A DNA stretch of 64,000 nt from Streptomyces milbemycinicus (GCF_002154605.1 NZ_MUNE01000045.1:1-64000); one strand, 5' to 3'. Counted from the first letter of the stretch, positions 34,625 to 44,818 are shown. Numbers and translations: made by a program. The notes: generated by a model not told the origin, from the letters alone.

Positions 34625-34666
34625 TACGGTGGCCGCAGATCGCCGATTTAACAGCGGAGTGGAGCC

Positions 34667-35542
34667 ATGGGTCTGCCTGCCCTTTTTGGTGCGAACGTCG
34701 ACCCGCTGTGGGGCGACGGAGACCAGCCGTTGCGGCGTGCGCTGCAAGCCGATCGGGAGGGTCTGGACTTCGTCACGGTCCAGGACCACCCGTATCAGAA
34801 GGCCTTCTACGACACCTGGACGCTGATGGCGTTTCTGGCGGCCCGGACCGAGCGGGTGACCTTCGTGCCGACGGTGGCCAACCTGCCGCTGCGCCCGCCC
34901 GCGATGCTGGCCAAGGCCGCCGCGAGCTTCGATCTGCTCTCGGGTGGCCGGCTGCAGCTGGGTCTGGGTGCCGGAGCCTTCTGGGAGGCCATCGAGGCCA
35001 TGGGCGGTCCGCGCAGAACCAAGAAGGAGTCGCTCGAAGCCCTGTCGGAGGCGATCGACGTCATCCGGGCGATGTGGAGCGGTGAGCGCTCCGCGCGGGC
35101 CGGTGGTGCGTACTACCGCGTGGCCGGTGTCCATCCGGGGCCCGCACCGTCGCACGCGCTCGGCATCTGGCTCGGCGCCTACGGCCCCCGCATGCTGGAG
35201 CTGACCGGGGCCAAGGCCGACGGCTGGATGCCCTCGCTGGGCCATCTCGGCCTGGACCGCCTCGGCGAGGCCGTCGCCCGCCTCGACGACGCCGCGGCCC
35301 GGGCCGGCCGCGATCCGGGAGAACTCCGCAAGAGCTACAACCTCAACGGGATGATCACGTCGACCTCCCGCGGTGCGTTCCATGGCCCCGTCGAGCAGTG
35401 GGTCGACCAGATCGCCGAGCTGTACCGCGATCATGGCATGAACGGCTTCTCGTACTGGCCGAACGAGGACCACGACCGCCAGCTGAGTGTCTTCGCCCAA
35501 GAGGTGGCACCCGCCGCGCGGGAGGCGGTCGCGAAGCTGTGA
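34667..35542 (+). CDS. Luciferase-like (LLM class) flavin-dependent oxidoreductase
   Basis: A 291-residue TIM-barrel monooxygenase or F420-dependent dehydrogenase (ANVDPLWGDGDQPLRRALQ, VTFVPTVANLPLRPPAMLAK, RLQLGLGAGAFWEAIEAMGG). The enzyme uses reduced FMN or F420. The ATG at 34667 follows GAGTGGAG. It is divergent from marR1 across a perfect operator and so is presumably derepressed by the same ligand. Confidence 0.85.
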   Translation: MGLPALFGANVDPLWGDGDQPLRRALQADREGLDFVTVQDHPYQKAFYDTWTLMAFLAARTERVTFVPTVANLPLRPPAMLAKAAASFDLLSGGRLQLGLGAGAFWEAIEAMGGPRRTKKESLEALSEAIDVIRAMWSGERSARAGGAYYRVAGVHPGPAPSHALGIWLGAYGPRMLELTGAKADGWMPSLGHLGLDRLGEAVARLDDAAARAGRDPGELRKSYNLNGMITSTSRGAFHGPVEQWVDQIAELYRDHGMNGFSYWPNEDHDRQLSVFAQEVAPAAREAVAKL

Positions 35543-35621
35543 AGAGCCTGGTCGAAGCGGGCGGCTTCATCTGATTTTTCCCTCGGGAATAGATCAGCGT
35601 CACCCGGCGCTGACGGGATCG

Positions 35622-35636
35622 ATTGGTCGGCCAAAT
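35622..35636. promoter_or_regulatory. Operator of class TTGGTCG(A/G)CCAA upstream of the isochorismatase-like gene
   Basis: ATTGGTCGGCCAAAT lies 63 bases before the ATG at 35699 and differs from the perfect motif at one central base. An AT-rich stretch follows and may be the promoter -10 region. Confidence 0.65.
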
Positions 35637-35698
35637 AATTTGAACCTGCCGACTGATCCGGCATCGGCCCACAGCGCTCACCTTGAAAGGTCCCCTTC

Positions 35699-36232
35699 AT
35701 GTCCGCAGAGCGTTCCACCGCCGACAACACCGCGATGCTGCTGATCGACCACCAGCAGGGCACGATGAGCCAGGTCGGCCCCATGGCCCTCGAGGAGATG
35801 AAGGCCAACGCCATCTCCCTGGCCAAGACGGCCAAGGCGCTGGGCATCCCGCTGATCCTCACCTCCTCCCAGGAGGAGAACATGCAGGGCCCTCTGATGC
35901 CCGAGCTGGAGGAGATCGCCCCGGAGGAGTTCGCCGCAGCGGTCAAGGCGGCCGGCCGCAAGAACCTGATCATCGCCGGTGTCACCAACGACGTCTGCAC
36001 CGTCTACCCCACCCTGACCGCCCTGAGACAGGGCTACCAGGTCCAGGTGGTCGCCGACGCCGGAGGTTCCCCGACCAGGGTGTCCGACGACCTCTCCATC
36101 CGCCGTATGGAGATCGCGGGAGCGGTGATCACCTCCACCAACTCGCTCATGGCCGAGCTGGCCGGGAACTGGACCAGTGAGCACGGCAGCAAGATCGTCG
36201 CGATCGCGATGGAGCGCATGAACCAGCAGTAG
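35699..36232 (+). CDS. Isochorismatase-family hydrolase-like protein with an internal gap
   Basis: A 177-residue cysteine-hydrolase-fold protein. Asp17 (MLLIDHQQ) and the nucleophile Cys100 (AGVTNDVCTVYP) are present, and the ending (GSPTRVSDDLSIRRMEIAGA) is typical of the YcaC-like group. Relatives have about 20 more residues between PELEEIAPE and EFAAAVKAAG, a segment containing the RxGxxNAW region and, as far as I recall, the catalytic Lys. The gap is in frame. The protein may be folded but inactive, or it may use another residue. The start has GAAAGG upstream and the gene has its own operator-like site and terminator. Confidence 0.8.
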   Translation: MSAERSTADNTAMLLIDHQQGTMSQVGPMALEEMKANAISLAKTAKALGIPLILTSSQEENMQGPLMPELEEIAPEEFAAAVKAAGRKNLIIAGVTNDVCTVYPTLTALRQGYQVQVVADAGGSPTRVSDDLSIRRMEIAGAVITSTNSLMAELAGNWTSEHGSKIVAIAMERMNQQ

Positions 36233-36255
36233 TCGCGTCCAGCCGGAACGGCATC

Positions 36256-36291
36256 GCCCGGGACCGCCCCGACGGCGCGGCGGTCCCGGGC
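36256..36291 (+). terminator. Hairpin terminator after the isochorismatase-like gene
   Basis: A perfect 13-base stem (GCCCGGGACCGCC 36256-36268 and its complement 36279-36291) starts 23 bases after the stop codon. Confidence 0.8.
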
Positions 36292-36336
36292 AGCCGGCGG
36301 CCCTCACTTCTCCCACCCCACACTCCGGAGCACGCC

Positions 36337-37452
36337 ATGCAGTTCGGCACTTTTTCCATCGGCGACGTCAACGCCAACCCCGTCACTGGCCAACCGCGGA
36401 CCGAGCAGGAGCGGCTGAAGGACATGGCCGCGATCGCGGTCAAGGCCGAGGAAGCCGGCTTCGACGTCTTCGCGACCGGCGAGCACCACAACCCGCCGTT
36501 CGTCTCGTCCTCGCCCACCACCCACCTGGCCTACATCGCCGCGAAGACCAGCCGGATCATCCTCTCCACCTCGACGACGCTGATCACCACCAACGACCCG
36601 GTGAAGATCGCCGAGGACTACGCGGTCCTCCAGCATCTCGCCGACGGCCGCGTCGACCTGATGCTGGGCCGCGGCAACACCGGCCCGGTCTACCCCTGGT
36701 TCGGCAAGGACGTCCGCCACGGCATCCCGCTCGCCATCGAGAACTACGCGCTGCTGCACCGGCTGTGGCGTGAGGAGTACGTCGACTGGGAGGGCCGCTT
36801 CCGCACCCCGTTGCAGAGCTTCACCTCCGTCCCGCGCCCGCTCGACGGCATCCCGCCGTTCGTCTGGCACGGCTCGGTCCGCAGCCCCGAGATCGCCGAG
36901 CAGGCCGCGTACTACGGCGACGGCTTCTTCGTGAACAACCTCTTCATGCCGAAGGACCACTTCCGCCGCCTGATCGGCATCTACCGCGAGCGCTACGCCC
37001 ACTACGGCCACGGCAGCCCGGAGCAGGCGATCGTCGGTGCCGGCGGCATGATCTTCGTCCGCAAGAACTCCCAGGACGCCGTGCGCGAGTACCGCCCCTA
37101 CTTCGACAACTCGCCCATGGCCGGCCACGGGCCGACGATGGAAGAGTACATGGAGCAGACCCCGCTCATCGTCGGCAGCCCGCAGCAGGTTATCGACAAG
37201 GCGCTGACCTTCCGCGAGCACTACGGCGACTACCAGCGCCAGCTCTTCAACATCGACACCGGCGGCGTGCCGCTGAAGGCCGTGCTGGAGACCCTCGACC
37301 TGCTCGGCGAAGAGGTCATACCCGTCCTGCGCAAGGAGTTCGACGCCCTGCGCCCCAGCCATGTCCCGGAGGCACCGACACACGCCTCCCGGCTCGCCGA
37401 GCGTGACGCGACCGTCACCTTCGTCGACGCCGACAAGGAGGAGTCCAAGTGA
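36337..37452 (+). CDS. FMN-dependent luciferase-like monooxygenase, CE1758 family
   Basis: A 371-residue bacterial-luciferase-type enzyme (EEAGFDVFATGEHHNPPFVS, HLAYIAAKTSRIILSTSTTL, VDLMLGRGNTGPVYPWFG). Genes of this type are regularly paired with an FMN reductase of the CE1759 type, as here, where the two overlap by four bases. The reductase supplies reduced flavin for oxygenation of an unknown substrate. The start at 36337 follows GGAGCACG. Confidence 0.88.
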   Translation: MQFGTFSIGDVNANPVTGQPRTEQERLKDMAAIAVKAEEAGFDVFATGEHHNPPFVSSSPTTHLAYIAAKTSRIILSTSTTLITTNDPVKIAEDYAVLQHLADGRVDLMLGRGNTGPVYPWFGKDVRHGIPLAIENYALLHRLWREEYVDWEGRFRTPLQSFTSVPRPLDGIPPFVWHGSVRSPEIAEQAAYYGDGFFVNNLFMPKDHFRRLIGIYRERYAHYGHGSPEQAIVGAGGMIFVRKNSQDAVREYRPYFDNSPMAGHGPTMEEYMEQTPLIVGSPQQVIDKALTFREHYGDYQRQLFNIDTGGVPLKAVLETLDLLGEEVIPVLRKEFDALRPSHVPEAPTHASRLAERDATVTFVDADKEESK

Positions 37453-38090
37453 GCGCCCGCCAGCCCCAACGGCTCGCCGTCGTATCGGCCGGCCTGAGCG
37501 TCCCCTCGTCCACCCGGCTGCTGGCCGACCGCCTCACGGAGGCGGTGCGCGCAGAACTGGCCGGGGCAGGACGGGAGGTTGACGTACAGGTCGTCGAACT
37601 ACGCGATCTCGCCGCCGACATCGCCAAGAACTTCGCCTCCGGCTTCCCCTCGCCCGACCTCGCCGACGCCATCGAGTCGGTCACCTCGGCCGACGGACTG
37701 ATCGCCGTCACCCCGGTCTTCACCGCCTCCTACAGCGGGCTGTTCAAGTCGTTCTTCGACGTCATCGACAACGACGCCCTCACCGGCAAGCCCGTCCTGG
37801 CCGCGGCGACCGGCGGCACGGCCCGGCACTCGCTCGCCCTGGAGCACGCGCTGCGTCCGCTCTTTGCCTATCTGCGCGCCGTGGTCGTACCCACCGCGGT
37901 GTACGCGGCCTCCGAGGACTGGGGCGGCCACGGCGATCCGCTGACCGACACGCTGCCCACCCGGATCGCCCGCGCCGGCCGCGAACTGGCCGCGCTGATG
38001 CGCGACCTCCCGGGCGGCGCCGCGCGGGCGGACGACGGCACGGACGTGGTGCCCTTCGCGCAGCAACTGGCCGCGTTGCGGCCGGAGTAG
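37449..38090 (+). CDS. NAD(P)H-dependent FMN reductase, CE1759 family
   Basis: A 213-residue flavodoxin-fold reductase (LAVVSAGLSVPSSTRLLADR, ITPVFTASYSG-like AVTPVFTASYSGLFKSFFD, KPVLAAATGGTARHSL). The GTG at 37449 overlaps the previous stop (GTGA), so the pair forms a two-component monooxygenase system. It delivers reduced FMN to the CE1758-type partner. Confidence 0.88.
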   Translation: MSARQPQRLAVVSAGLSVPSSTRLLADRLTEAVRAELAGAGREVDVQVVELRDLAADIAKNFASGFPSPDLADAIESVTSADGLIAVTPVFTASYSGLFKSFFDVIDNDALTGKPVLAAATGGTARHSLALEHALRPLFAYLRAVVVPTAVYAASEDWGGHGDPLTDTLPTRIARAGRELAALMRDLPGGAARADDGTDVVPFAQQLAALRPE

Positions 38091-38128
38091 CGCGGACGAA
38101 GAACGAGAACGACGAGCAAGGGAGAGAC

Positions 38129-39550
38129 ATGGCAGCACCGGCGAATCGGGCCGGACGGTCATCCTGACCGTGGACGACGACCCGGGAGTGTCCCGGTCCG
38201 TAGCCCGGGACCTGCGGCGCCGCTACGGCGACACGTACCGGATCGTGCGGGCGGAGTCCGGTGCGACCGCGCTGGACACCCTGCGCGAGCTCAAGCTCCG
38301 CGGTGACCGGGTGGCGGTGATCCTCTCCGACTTCCGGATGCCGATGATGAACGGCATCGAGTTCCTGGAACAGGCCATGGACGTCTATCCGGGCGCCCGG
38401 CGAGTGCTGCTGACGGCGTATGCGGACACCGACGCGGCGATCGAGGCGATCAACGTCGTGGACCTGGACCACTACCTGCTCAAGCCATGGGATCCGCCGG
38501 AGGAGAAGCTCTACCCGGTCCCGGACGAGCTGCTGGAGGCGTGGCGGAACACCGAGCACCGTACGGCGCCCACCACCAAGGTCGTCGGGCACCGCTGGTC
38601 GGCCCGCTCGTCGCAGGTCCGCGAGTTCCTGGCCCGCAACCACGTGCCGTACCGCTGGTACTCCTCGGACGAACCCGAGGGACAGCGGCTGCTGGCGGCG
38701 GCCGGACAGGACACCGAGCGGCTCCCGCTGGTGATCGCCGCAGACGGCATGGCCCTGGCCGAGCCCTCGGAGCCCGACCTCGCGGCGCTGGTCGGCCTGG
38801 CGACCACGCCGACAGAGGAGCTACGACCTCGTCGTCATCGGCGGCGGCCCGGCCGGGCTCGGCGATCGCCGCGCACAGCGTCCTGCTGGCAACGGGCGTG
38901 TCCTATCGCCAGTTGGAGGCGCCGGGCCTGACAGAGCTGACCGGACGCGGTGTCTTCTACGGCTCCGCGCTCACCGAGGCACCCTCCTGCCAGGGCCACG
39001 ACATCTACATCGTCGGCGGCGCCAACTCTGCCGGTCGGGCGGCGATGTACCTGGCCAAGGGCGCCGAGTCGGTGACCCTGCTGGTGCGCGGCCCGGACCT
39101 GTCGGCGTCGATGTCGCACTACCTGATCCAGCAGATCGAGCAGACGCCCAACATCTTCGTGCGCACGCGGACGGCGGTCGAGTCCGCGCACGGCTCGGAC
39201 CACCTGGAGCAGCTGCCCCTGCGCGAGGTCGACAGCGGGCACACCGAACTGGTCGACACGCAGTGGCTGTTCGTGTTCATCGGTGCGGCTCCGCTGACCG
39301 ACTGGCTGGACGGCGCGGTGCTGCGGGACGAGCGCGGGTTCATCCTGGCCGGGCCCGACCTCACCCCGGACGGGCGGCCGCCGGCCGGCTGGGAGCTGGA
39401 CCGGCCGCCGTACCACCTGGAGATGGAGACCAACATCCCCGGTGTGTTCGTGGCGGGTGACGCCCGCGCCGAGTCCGCCAAGCGGGTCGCATCCGCCGTC
39501 GGAGAGGGAGCCATGGCCGTCATGCTCGTCCACTGCTATCTGGAGCAGTC

Positions 39551-39554
<4 letters not shown>
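38129..39554 (+). pseudogene. Response regulator-thioredoxin reductase fusion gene, decayed
   Basis: The ATG at 38129 after AGGGAGAG is out of frame by one base with the receiver domain (TVDDDPGVSRSVARDLRRRY, ILSDFRMPMMNGIEFLEQA, LLTAYADTDAAIEAINVVD). A thioredoxin-like linker follows (RNHVPYRWYSSDEPEGQRLL). The FAD-binding GGGPAGLG is then in a second frame. About a hundred residues of the FAD domain are missing. The remainder continues in a third frame (AAHSVLLATGVSYRQLEAPG, IVGGANSAGRAAMYLAKGAE, NIPGVFVAGDARAESAKRVA). The lost CxxC-containing segment alone would abolish activity. It is followed at once by the equally decayed kinase gene. Confidence 0.85.
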
Positions 39555-40774
<1,220 letters not shown>

Positions 40775-40796
40775 ATGTGTATGCACCTACGCCATA

Positions 40797-41597
40797 ATGG
40801 GTGGCATGCCTCAGCCAATCATCCGCATCCCGGGCATCGAGCCGCTCAACCTGCCGGGCGCCCGGCAGGCGGTCGCTCCGTTGCACACCTTCCTGCGTGA
40901 GTGCATCGTCGACGGCCGGCTGCCACCGGGAACCGTGCTGTCGCAAGTGGCGCTCGGGCGGCAGCTGGGCGTGAGCCGTACGCCCGTGCGTGAGGCATTG
41001 CGCATGCTGCAGGAGGAGGGCTTCGTCGAGGCGGAGCCCAACCAGCGGATGCGCGTGGCGTCCCTCGACCCGGCCGAGCTGGACGCCACCTACGCGCAGC
41101 GCATCCTGCTGGAGACGCTGGCGCTGACCATGACCTTCGACGGGTTCGGCGCCCGGGAGCGCCGGGAGGCCAAGGCGCGGGTCACGGCGATGCGGCGGGC
41201 CGCGCGGGCCAAGGACCTCGAGACGTGGTTCGTCGTGCACGCCGAGTACCACGGCCTGCTCACCGCCAGGGCGAGCGAACCGCTGCAGCGGCAACTGCGT
41301 GCGCTCTCCGACCGAAGCGTGCGCTACATCCGCATCGCCCAGCGTTTCGACCCCGAGAGCTGGTCGGAGGCGGGCGACATCGAGCATCCGGCGATCCTGG
41401 AGGCGGTTGTCGCTGGGGACCGTGAGGCGGCGGTGTCGTGCCTCGCGCACCATCTGGAGCGCACGGCACTGCGGGTCATGCGCGATCACGCCCCCGACCA
41501 CGTCCCTACGGCGGTGCAGCGGGCCATGGCCCTGGTGCACGCCGGTCCGGCACCCTGGCCCGCGGCGGACGAGGCGGCGTGGCCGGGGGTGGCGTGA
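40797..41597 (+). CDS. GntR-family regulator (FCD type)
   Basis: A 266-residue regulator, from the ATG at 40797 (or 40806). The winged helix reads GTVLSQVALGRQLGVSRTPV, then REALRMLQEEGFVEAEPNQR. The helical FCD ligand domain follows (TWFVVHAEYHGLLTARASE, EHPAILEAVVAGDREAAVSC). FCD proteins usually bind organic acids and repress catabolic genes. The TGTATGCAC just upstream (about 40776-40786) may be part of an autoregulatory site. It lies directly downstream of the decayed kinase and converges with the nmrA-like gene. Confidence 0.85.
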   Translation: MGGMPQPIIRIPGIEPLNLPGARQAVAPLHTFLRECIVDGRLPPGTVLSQVALGRQLGVSRTPVREALRMLQEEGFVEAEPNQRMRVASLDPAELDATYAQRILLETLALTMTFDGFGARERREAKARVTAMRRAARAKDLETWFVVHAEYHGLLTARASEPLQRQLRALSDRSVRYIRIAQRFDPESWSEAGDIEHPAILEAVVAGDREAAVSCLAHHLERTALRVMRDHAPDHVPTAVQRAMALVHAGPAPWPAADEAAWPGVA

Positions 41598-41615
41598 CGG
41601 GGGCGGGGAGGCCGC

Positions 41616-42491
41616 TTACTGGGCGGGTGTGGTCCACTCTCGCCGTGCCCAGTCCTCCAGGGTCGTCAGCTCGGGGTGCTGGGCCCGCAGGGCCGGAAGA
41701 TCGGCGCTGAAGCCCTCGTCGTTGAACCAGCCGAACATAAGGCCCATCTCCTCGTTGAACTGCGTCGCCTGCTTGATGGGCAGCTCCTGGAAGCGGGTGG
41801 GCAGTCCGGACACCTTCTCGAACACCTCGGCCATCTGCGGACCCGTCAGCTCCTCGGTAGCCAGTTCCGCCTGGCGGCCCACGTACTCCTCCGGATTGTC
41901 GAAGGCGTCAGCGGCGGACAGGCCGATGTTCTCGGGGGCGAACATCTGGAGGGAGACGTCGGGATTCAGGCCCAGGGCGAGGACCAGGCCGTCCCCGGCG
42001 CGCTGCGGACCCGTGAAGGCGAAGTTGTTGATGAAGAAGGCCGGACGCAACACCGTGGCGGGCAGCTTGAGTTCGGCGATGTGCTGCTCGATCCGGCCTT
42101 TGCTCTCGAAGTGCAGGACCCCGCTGTTGCGCTCGGTGCCGCCCACCGAGCCATAGACGAAGTGCCCGACTCCGGCGCGCGACGCGGCGTCCGCGACCGC
42201 CCGGCCTTGGCGCTCCTCGGCCTCGATCCCGCCCGGGCCCATGAAGGTCTGGACGCTGTAGACGCCGTACACCCCGCTCAATGCGGCGTCGAGCGACTGC
42301 GGGTCGTCGAGGTCGCCCGCCACCACCTCCGCGCCGGCCTTGATCAGCGCCTGGGTCTTCGCCGACTGCGGATCACGCGTCAGCGCGCGTACGGGCCGGC
42401 CCCGGCGGAGCAGCTCCCGCGTCGCCGCACCGCCCTGGCTGCCCGTCGCACCCAGCACAAGGATGGTTCCCCTGGTGTCGTTGGTGGGCAT
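41616..42491 (-). CDS. NmrA-family NAD(P)-binding protein
   Basis: A 291-residue atypical SDR (ILVLGATGSQGGAATRELLR, VRALTRDPQSAKTQALIKA, AGVGHFVYGSVGGTERNSGV). NmrA-like proteins sense or reduce with NAD(P)H and are often redox-responsive. A TTGGTCGGCCAA site lies only 22 bases upstream of the ATG at 42491, so it probably belongs to the MarR-controlled set. It converges with the GntR gene. Confidence 0.85.
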   Translation of the reverse strand: MPTNDTRGTILVLGATGSQGGAATRELLRRGRPVRALTRDPQSAKTQALIKAGAEVVAGDLDDPQSLDAALSGVYGVYSVQTFMGPGGIEAEERQGRAVADAASRAGVGHFVYGSVGGTERNSGVLHFESKGRIEQHIAELKLPATVLRPAFFINNFAFTGPQRAGDGLVLALGLNPDVSLQMFAPENIGLSAADAFDNPEEYVGRQAELATEELTGPQMAEVFEKVSGLPTRFQELPIKQATQFNEEMGLMFGWFNDEGFSADLPALRAQHPELTTLEDWARREWTTPAQ

Positions 42492-42513
42492 GGCTCACGC
42501 CCTCTCGTCATTT

Positions 42514-42527
42514 ATTGGTCGGCCAAG
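42514..42527. promoter_or_regulatory. Operator of class TTGGTCG(A/G)CCAA upstream of the nmrA-like gene
   Basis: ATTGGTCGGCCAAG lies 23-36 bases before the start codon, in a position to block the promoter. Confidence 0.65.
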
Positions 42528-42623
42528 CAAGCGTTGGCATGCATGTACGAAAGGAGACTCGCTGACGTGGCCGGCCAGCTGAAGAGCGAAGCGAAATTCG
42601 CCCGGCGACGACTGTGGATCTGA

Positions 42624-43228
42624 TCAGCATGCGTAGTCGGCGTCTGATGTCGCGACCCAGCCCAGGAGATCGCGAAGCGTGGTGCGCTCCCGGGTGGACA
42701 GCATGGCGAACAGGCGGTCCTCGACTTCGGTGAGGGTTGTGTTCAGGGAGTCGAGCGCGGTCATGCCCTAGGGGCAATACTGGTGATTTAGGTGTTTTTC
42801 TGGTGTCTGCTGGTTGGTTTGGTGGGTGGGGTGAGGGTGATGGTTGGCGTCGGTGGTCGGGGTGGGCTGCGGTGGTGGGTGTGTTTGAGGTGCCAGTTGG
42901 TCATCTTGCGTTTGATGACGCGGGGGTTGGAGCGTGGCCTGCGGGGTGGCAGGAGGCGTTCTAGCAGCTCACGGGTGGTGTGAGTCAGGGCTTGTCTGAG
43001 TCGTGAGGGGGGAAGGTGCCGCCTGGTCGGTGACGTGGCGGCGGGCGATGCGAAGAGTGCGGGTGAAGGACACTCGAGGTCGTTGAGGACGGCCACGAGC
43101 ACGCTCGGGTTGACGTCGATTACGTCGATGAGTGCCTGCTGGCTCACCGGCCCGGAGCCGAGGTGTATCAGCGTCATCGCGTGGCGTGGGGTGAGCGCGG
43201 GTGCGGCGGCGGGACGCAGGGATGGCAC
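42624..43228 (-). pseudogene. MarR-family regulator gene split by an IS4-type relic
   Basis: Upstream part (about 43228-43060, minus strand): LTPRHAMTLIHLGSGPVSQQ and ALIDVIDVNPSVLVAVLNDL, a MarR N-terminal region. Downstream part (42764-42624): LTEVEDRLFAMLSTRERTTL then RDLLGWVATSD, a MarR C-terminal helix. Between them sits an IS4-type transposase remnant. A TAG immediately before the downstream part confirms that it is not translated from the upstream one. Confidence 0.6.
42788..43010 (-). mobile_element. IS4-type transposase C-terminal relic
   Basis: The minus frame ending at 42788 reads RPRSNPRVIKRKMTNWHLK and then HTHHRSPPRPP. This is the typical C-terminal tail of one group of Streptomyces IS4-family transposases. 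The catalytic part is gone. It lies within a marR gene, so it marks an insertion followed by deletion. Confidence 0.6.
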
Positions 43229-43312
43229 GCCTGGCGGGCGAGGGCGGACAGCGCTGACGCTTGACGCCCGCTCAAGGGCGCGGACCTTATGGCGGGCGCG
43301 GGCGCAGTCGAA

Positions 43313-43819
43313 TCAGCCGGTGTGGGTCGTCGCGCGGGCGAGGCTGTCCTCGATGCGGCTCAGGACCTCGATGGCCTCGGTCTGCTGATCGGGCGTGAGG
43401 CCCCCGGCGACACTGCTCTCCAGGTCGAGCCAGACACGCTCGACCTCCTGGCGCAGGGCATTGCTGGCGGCCGTGGGTTCCACGATGGTGGCACGCTTGT
43501 CGATGGGGGAGGAGAGGCGTCGGACGAAGCCCGCCTTCTCCAGCCGCTGGATGGTACGAGTCATGGTGGCGGCGTCGGAGCCGAGGAGGCGGGCGAGGTC
43601 GGTCGGGCGCTGCGGGCCGCGCTCCCACAGCTGCATCATGACCAGCTCCTGGCTTGGGTGGAGGCCAACACGGCGAAGCAGTTGGCTGGCCAGCATGCGG
43701 TGCAGACGGGCCACTCGGAGGATCGCGTGGCTGACTGGGCCGGCCATGACGGAGGTCGGAAGGGGCTCGCTCGCCGTCGACGACACGTCCCCGGTGTCCT
43801 CGGTCTTCGGCTGGCTCAT
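43313..43819 (-). CDS. MarR-family transcriptional regulator 2
   Basis: About 168 residues from the ATG at 43819 (MSQPKTEDTGD). The winged helix is clear (GLHPSQELVMMQLWERGPQR, LARLLGSDAATMTRTIQRLE, SPIDKRATIVEPTAASNAL). It resembles MarR 3 at 61774 closely in the recognition helix (GSDAATMTRT). The palindrome at 43958-43978 upstream is nearly identical to one before the Old Yellow Enzyme gene, so MarR 2 and MarR 3 probably recognise the same motif. Confidence 0.9.
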   Translation of the reverse strand: MSQPKTEDTGDVSSTASEPLPTSVMAGPVSHAILRVARLHRMLASQLLRRVGLHPSQELVMMQLWERGPQRPTDLARLLGSDAATMTRTIQRLEKAGFVRRLSSPIDKRATIVEPTAASNALRQEVERVWLDLESSVAGGLTPDQQTEAIEVLSRIEDSLARATTHTG

Positions 43820-43957
43820 ACAGTCCCCGCTGCGCCTGAAGTTGGCTGAACATGCAAATCGTACCTTCCCGCGGTGGGGCGTGGGCAGTGCGGGCATATT
43901 CGCCCCAGTCGCGACCGGGGGCGTGGATCACGCGCCACTGGGGAATGGTCCATGGGG

Positions 43958-43978
43958 TTTACTTGTTCGGACAGTAAA
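43958..43978. promoter_or_regulatory. Palindromic operator built on TTGTTCGGACAG
   Basis: Arms TTTACT and AGTAAA enclose TGTTCGGAC in an AT-rich 21-base element between marR2 and the PPOX-like relic. A near-identical copy in reverse orientation lies at 63585-63605. It presumably served both divergent genes. Confidence 0.7.
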
Positions 43979-43984
43979 TAATGC

Positions 43985-44315
43985 TCCGGGCAACGGCTGG
44001 GCCGACTGGCCACCGTCGACCCCAGCGGGCAGCCGCAGAACAACCCCGTCATGTTCAGCCTCGCGGCTGAGGGAACCATTCTGATCGGCGGCCACAACAT
44101 GGGGGCGTCGAAGAAGTGGCGCAATCTGCAAGCCGATCCCAAGCTGGCGTTCGTCGTCGACGACGTGGTCAGCTTCCGGTCCTGGAAGGCGCGTTTCGTC
44201 GAGATCCGCGGCAGGGCCGAGCTCCTGGACGGCGCCACCGCGCGGCGCGGGATTCAGTTCCGAGGTGATCCGCATCCACCCGGAGAAGATCTTCAGCTTC
44301 GGGGTGGATCAGTGA
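43985..44315 (+). pseudogene. PPOX-class (pyridoxamine oxidase-like, F420/FMN) protein gene, truncated
   Basis: The frame reads GQRLGRLATVDPSGQPQNNP, LIGGHNMGASKKWRNLQADP and LAFVVDDVVSFRSWKARFVE. After a shift near 44250 it reads FSSEVIRIHPEKIFSFGVD and stops at 44315. Relatives begin about 20 residues earlier, and here a stop codon replaces that part just after the operator. The truncation and frameshift make it non-functional. Confidence 0.7.
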
Positions 44316-44324
44316 GCGCCACGG

Positions 44325-44732
44325 TCAGGCTGTCACCATGGGCATGATGTCCAGGTAGACCTGCATGTCCTTGATGATTCCGTCCGCGCGTCGACGGAGG
44401 AGGGTGACGGCGGGCAGGCACATCGTGCGACCGTCGCGGAGGGTGTAGTCGACATCCGCGACGAGCACCGCCGAGTCGCCACACTCCCACACCTGGCGGA
44501 ATCGGTGCGAGACGCGGCTGATCATCTCGAGGAACGGTGCCGCCGCCGCTCGGTACTCGGCGTGGCCGATGGTCTCCTTCCCGCTGCCGAACCGGACGCG
44601 GGCGTCTGCAGAGAAGCGGGCGACGGCGGCATCCACGTCCATGGCGTCGAAGCACGTGTAGAGCTCTGTCACCCAGGTGGGTATCTCGTCGGCGAACCGT
44701 ACGGCGGCGGTGGCGGGCTGATTGTCGATCAT
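44325..44732 (-). CDS. SnoaL/NTF2-fold protein
   Basis: A 135-residue protein starting at the ATG at 44732 after GGGAGAC. It reads ITELYTCFDAMDVDAAVARF-like sequence (VTELYTCFDAMDVDAAVARF), RVRFGSGKETIGHAEYRAAA and VWECGDSAVLVADVDYTLRD. This is the NTF2-like fold used by SnoaL cyclases, DUF4440 proteins and small isomerases or hydratases. It is the last gene of the eleven-gene leftward operon and may act on a ring-derived intermediate. Confidence 0.75.
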   Translation of the reverse strand: MIDNQPATAAVRFADEIPTWVTELYTCFDAMDVDAAVARFSADARVRFGSGKETIGHAEYRAAAAPFLEMISRVSHRFRQVWECGDSAVLVADVDYTLRDGRTMCLPAVTLLRRRADGIIKDMQVYLDIMPMVTA

Positions 44733-44818
44733 GATGTCTCCCTGCGGCCTGGTCGTCCCTTGGTGGTGCGTCTGCGGTCCCCGTGAGGTGCTTGCTGCGG
44801 GTCGTGGTCGGTGCGGGC

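Noticed and set aside
35390-35412. Another TGGGTCGACCAG resembling the operator motif
   Set aside because: It lies inside the coding sequence of the luciferase-like gene and lacks the symmetric TTGG/CCAA ends.
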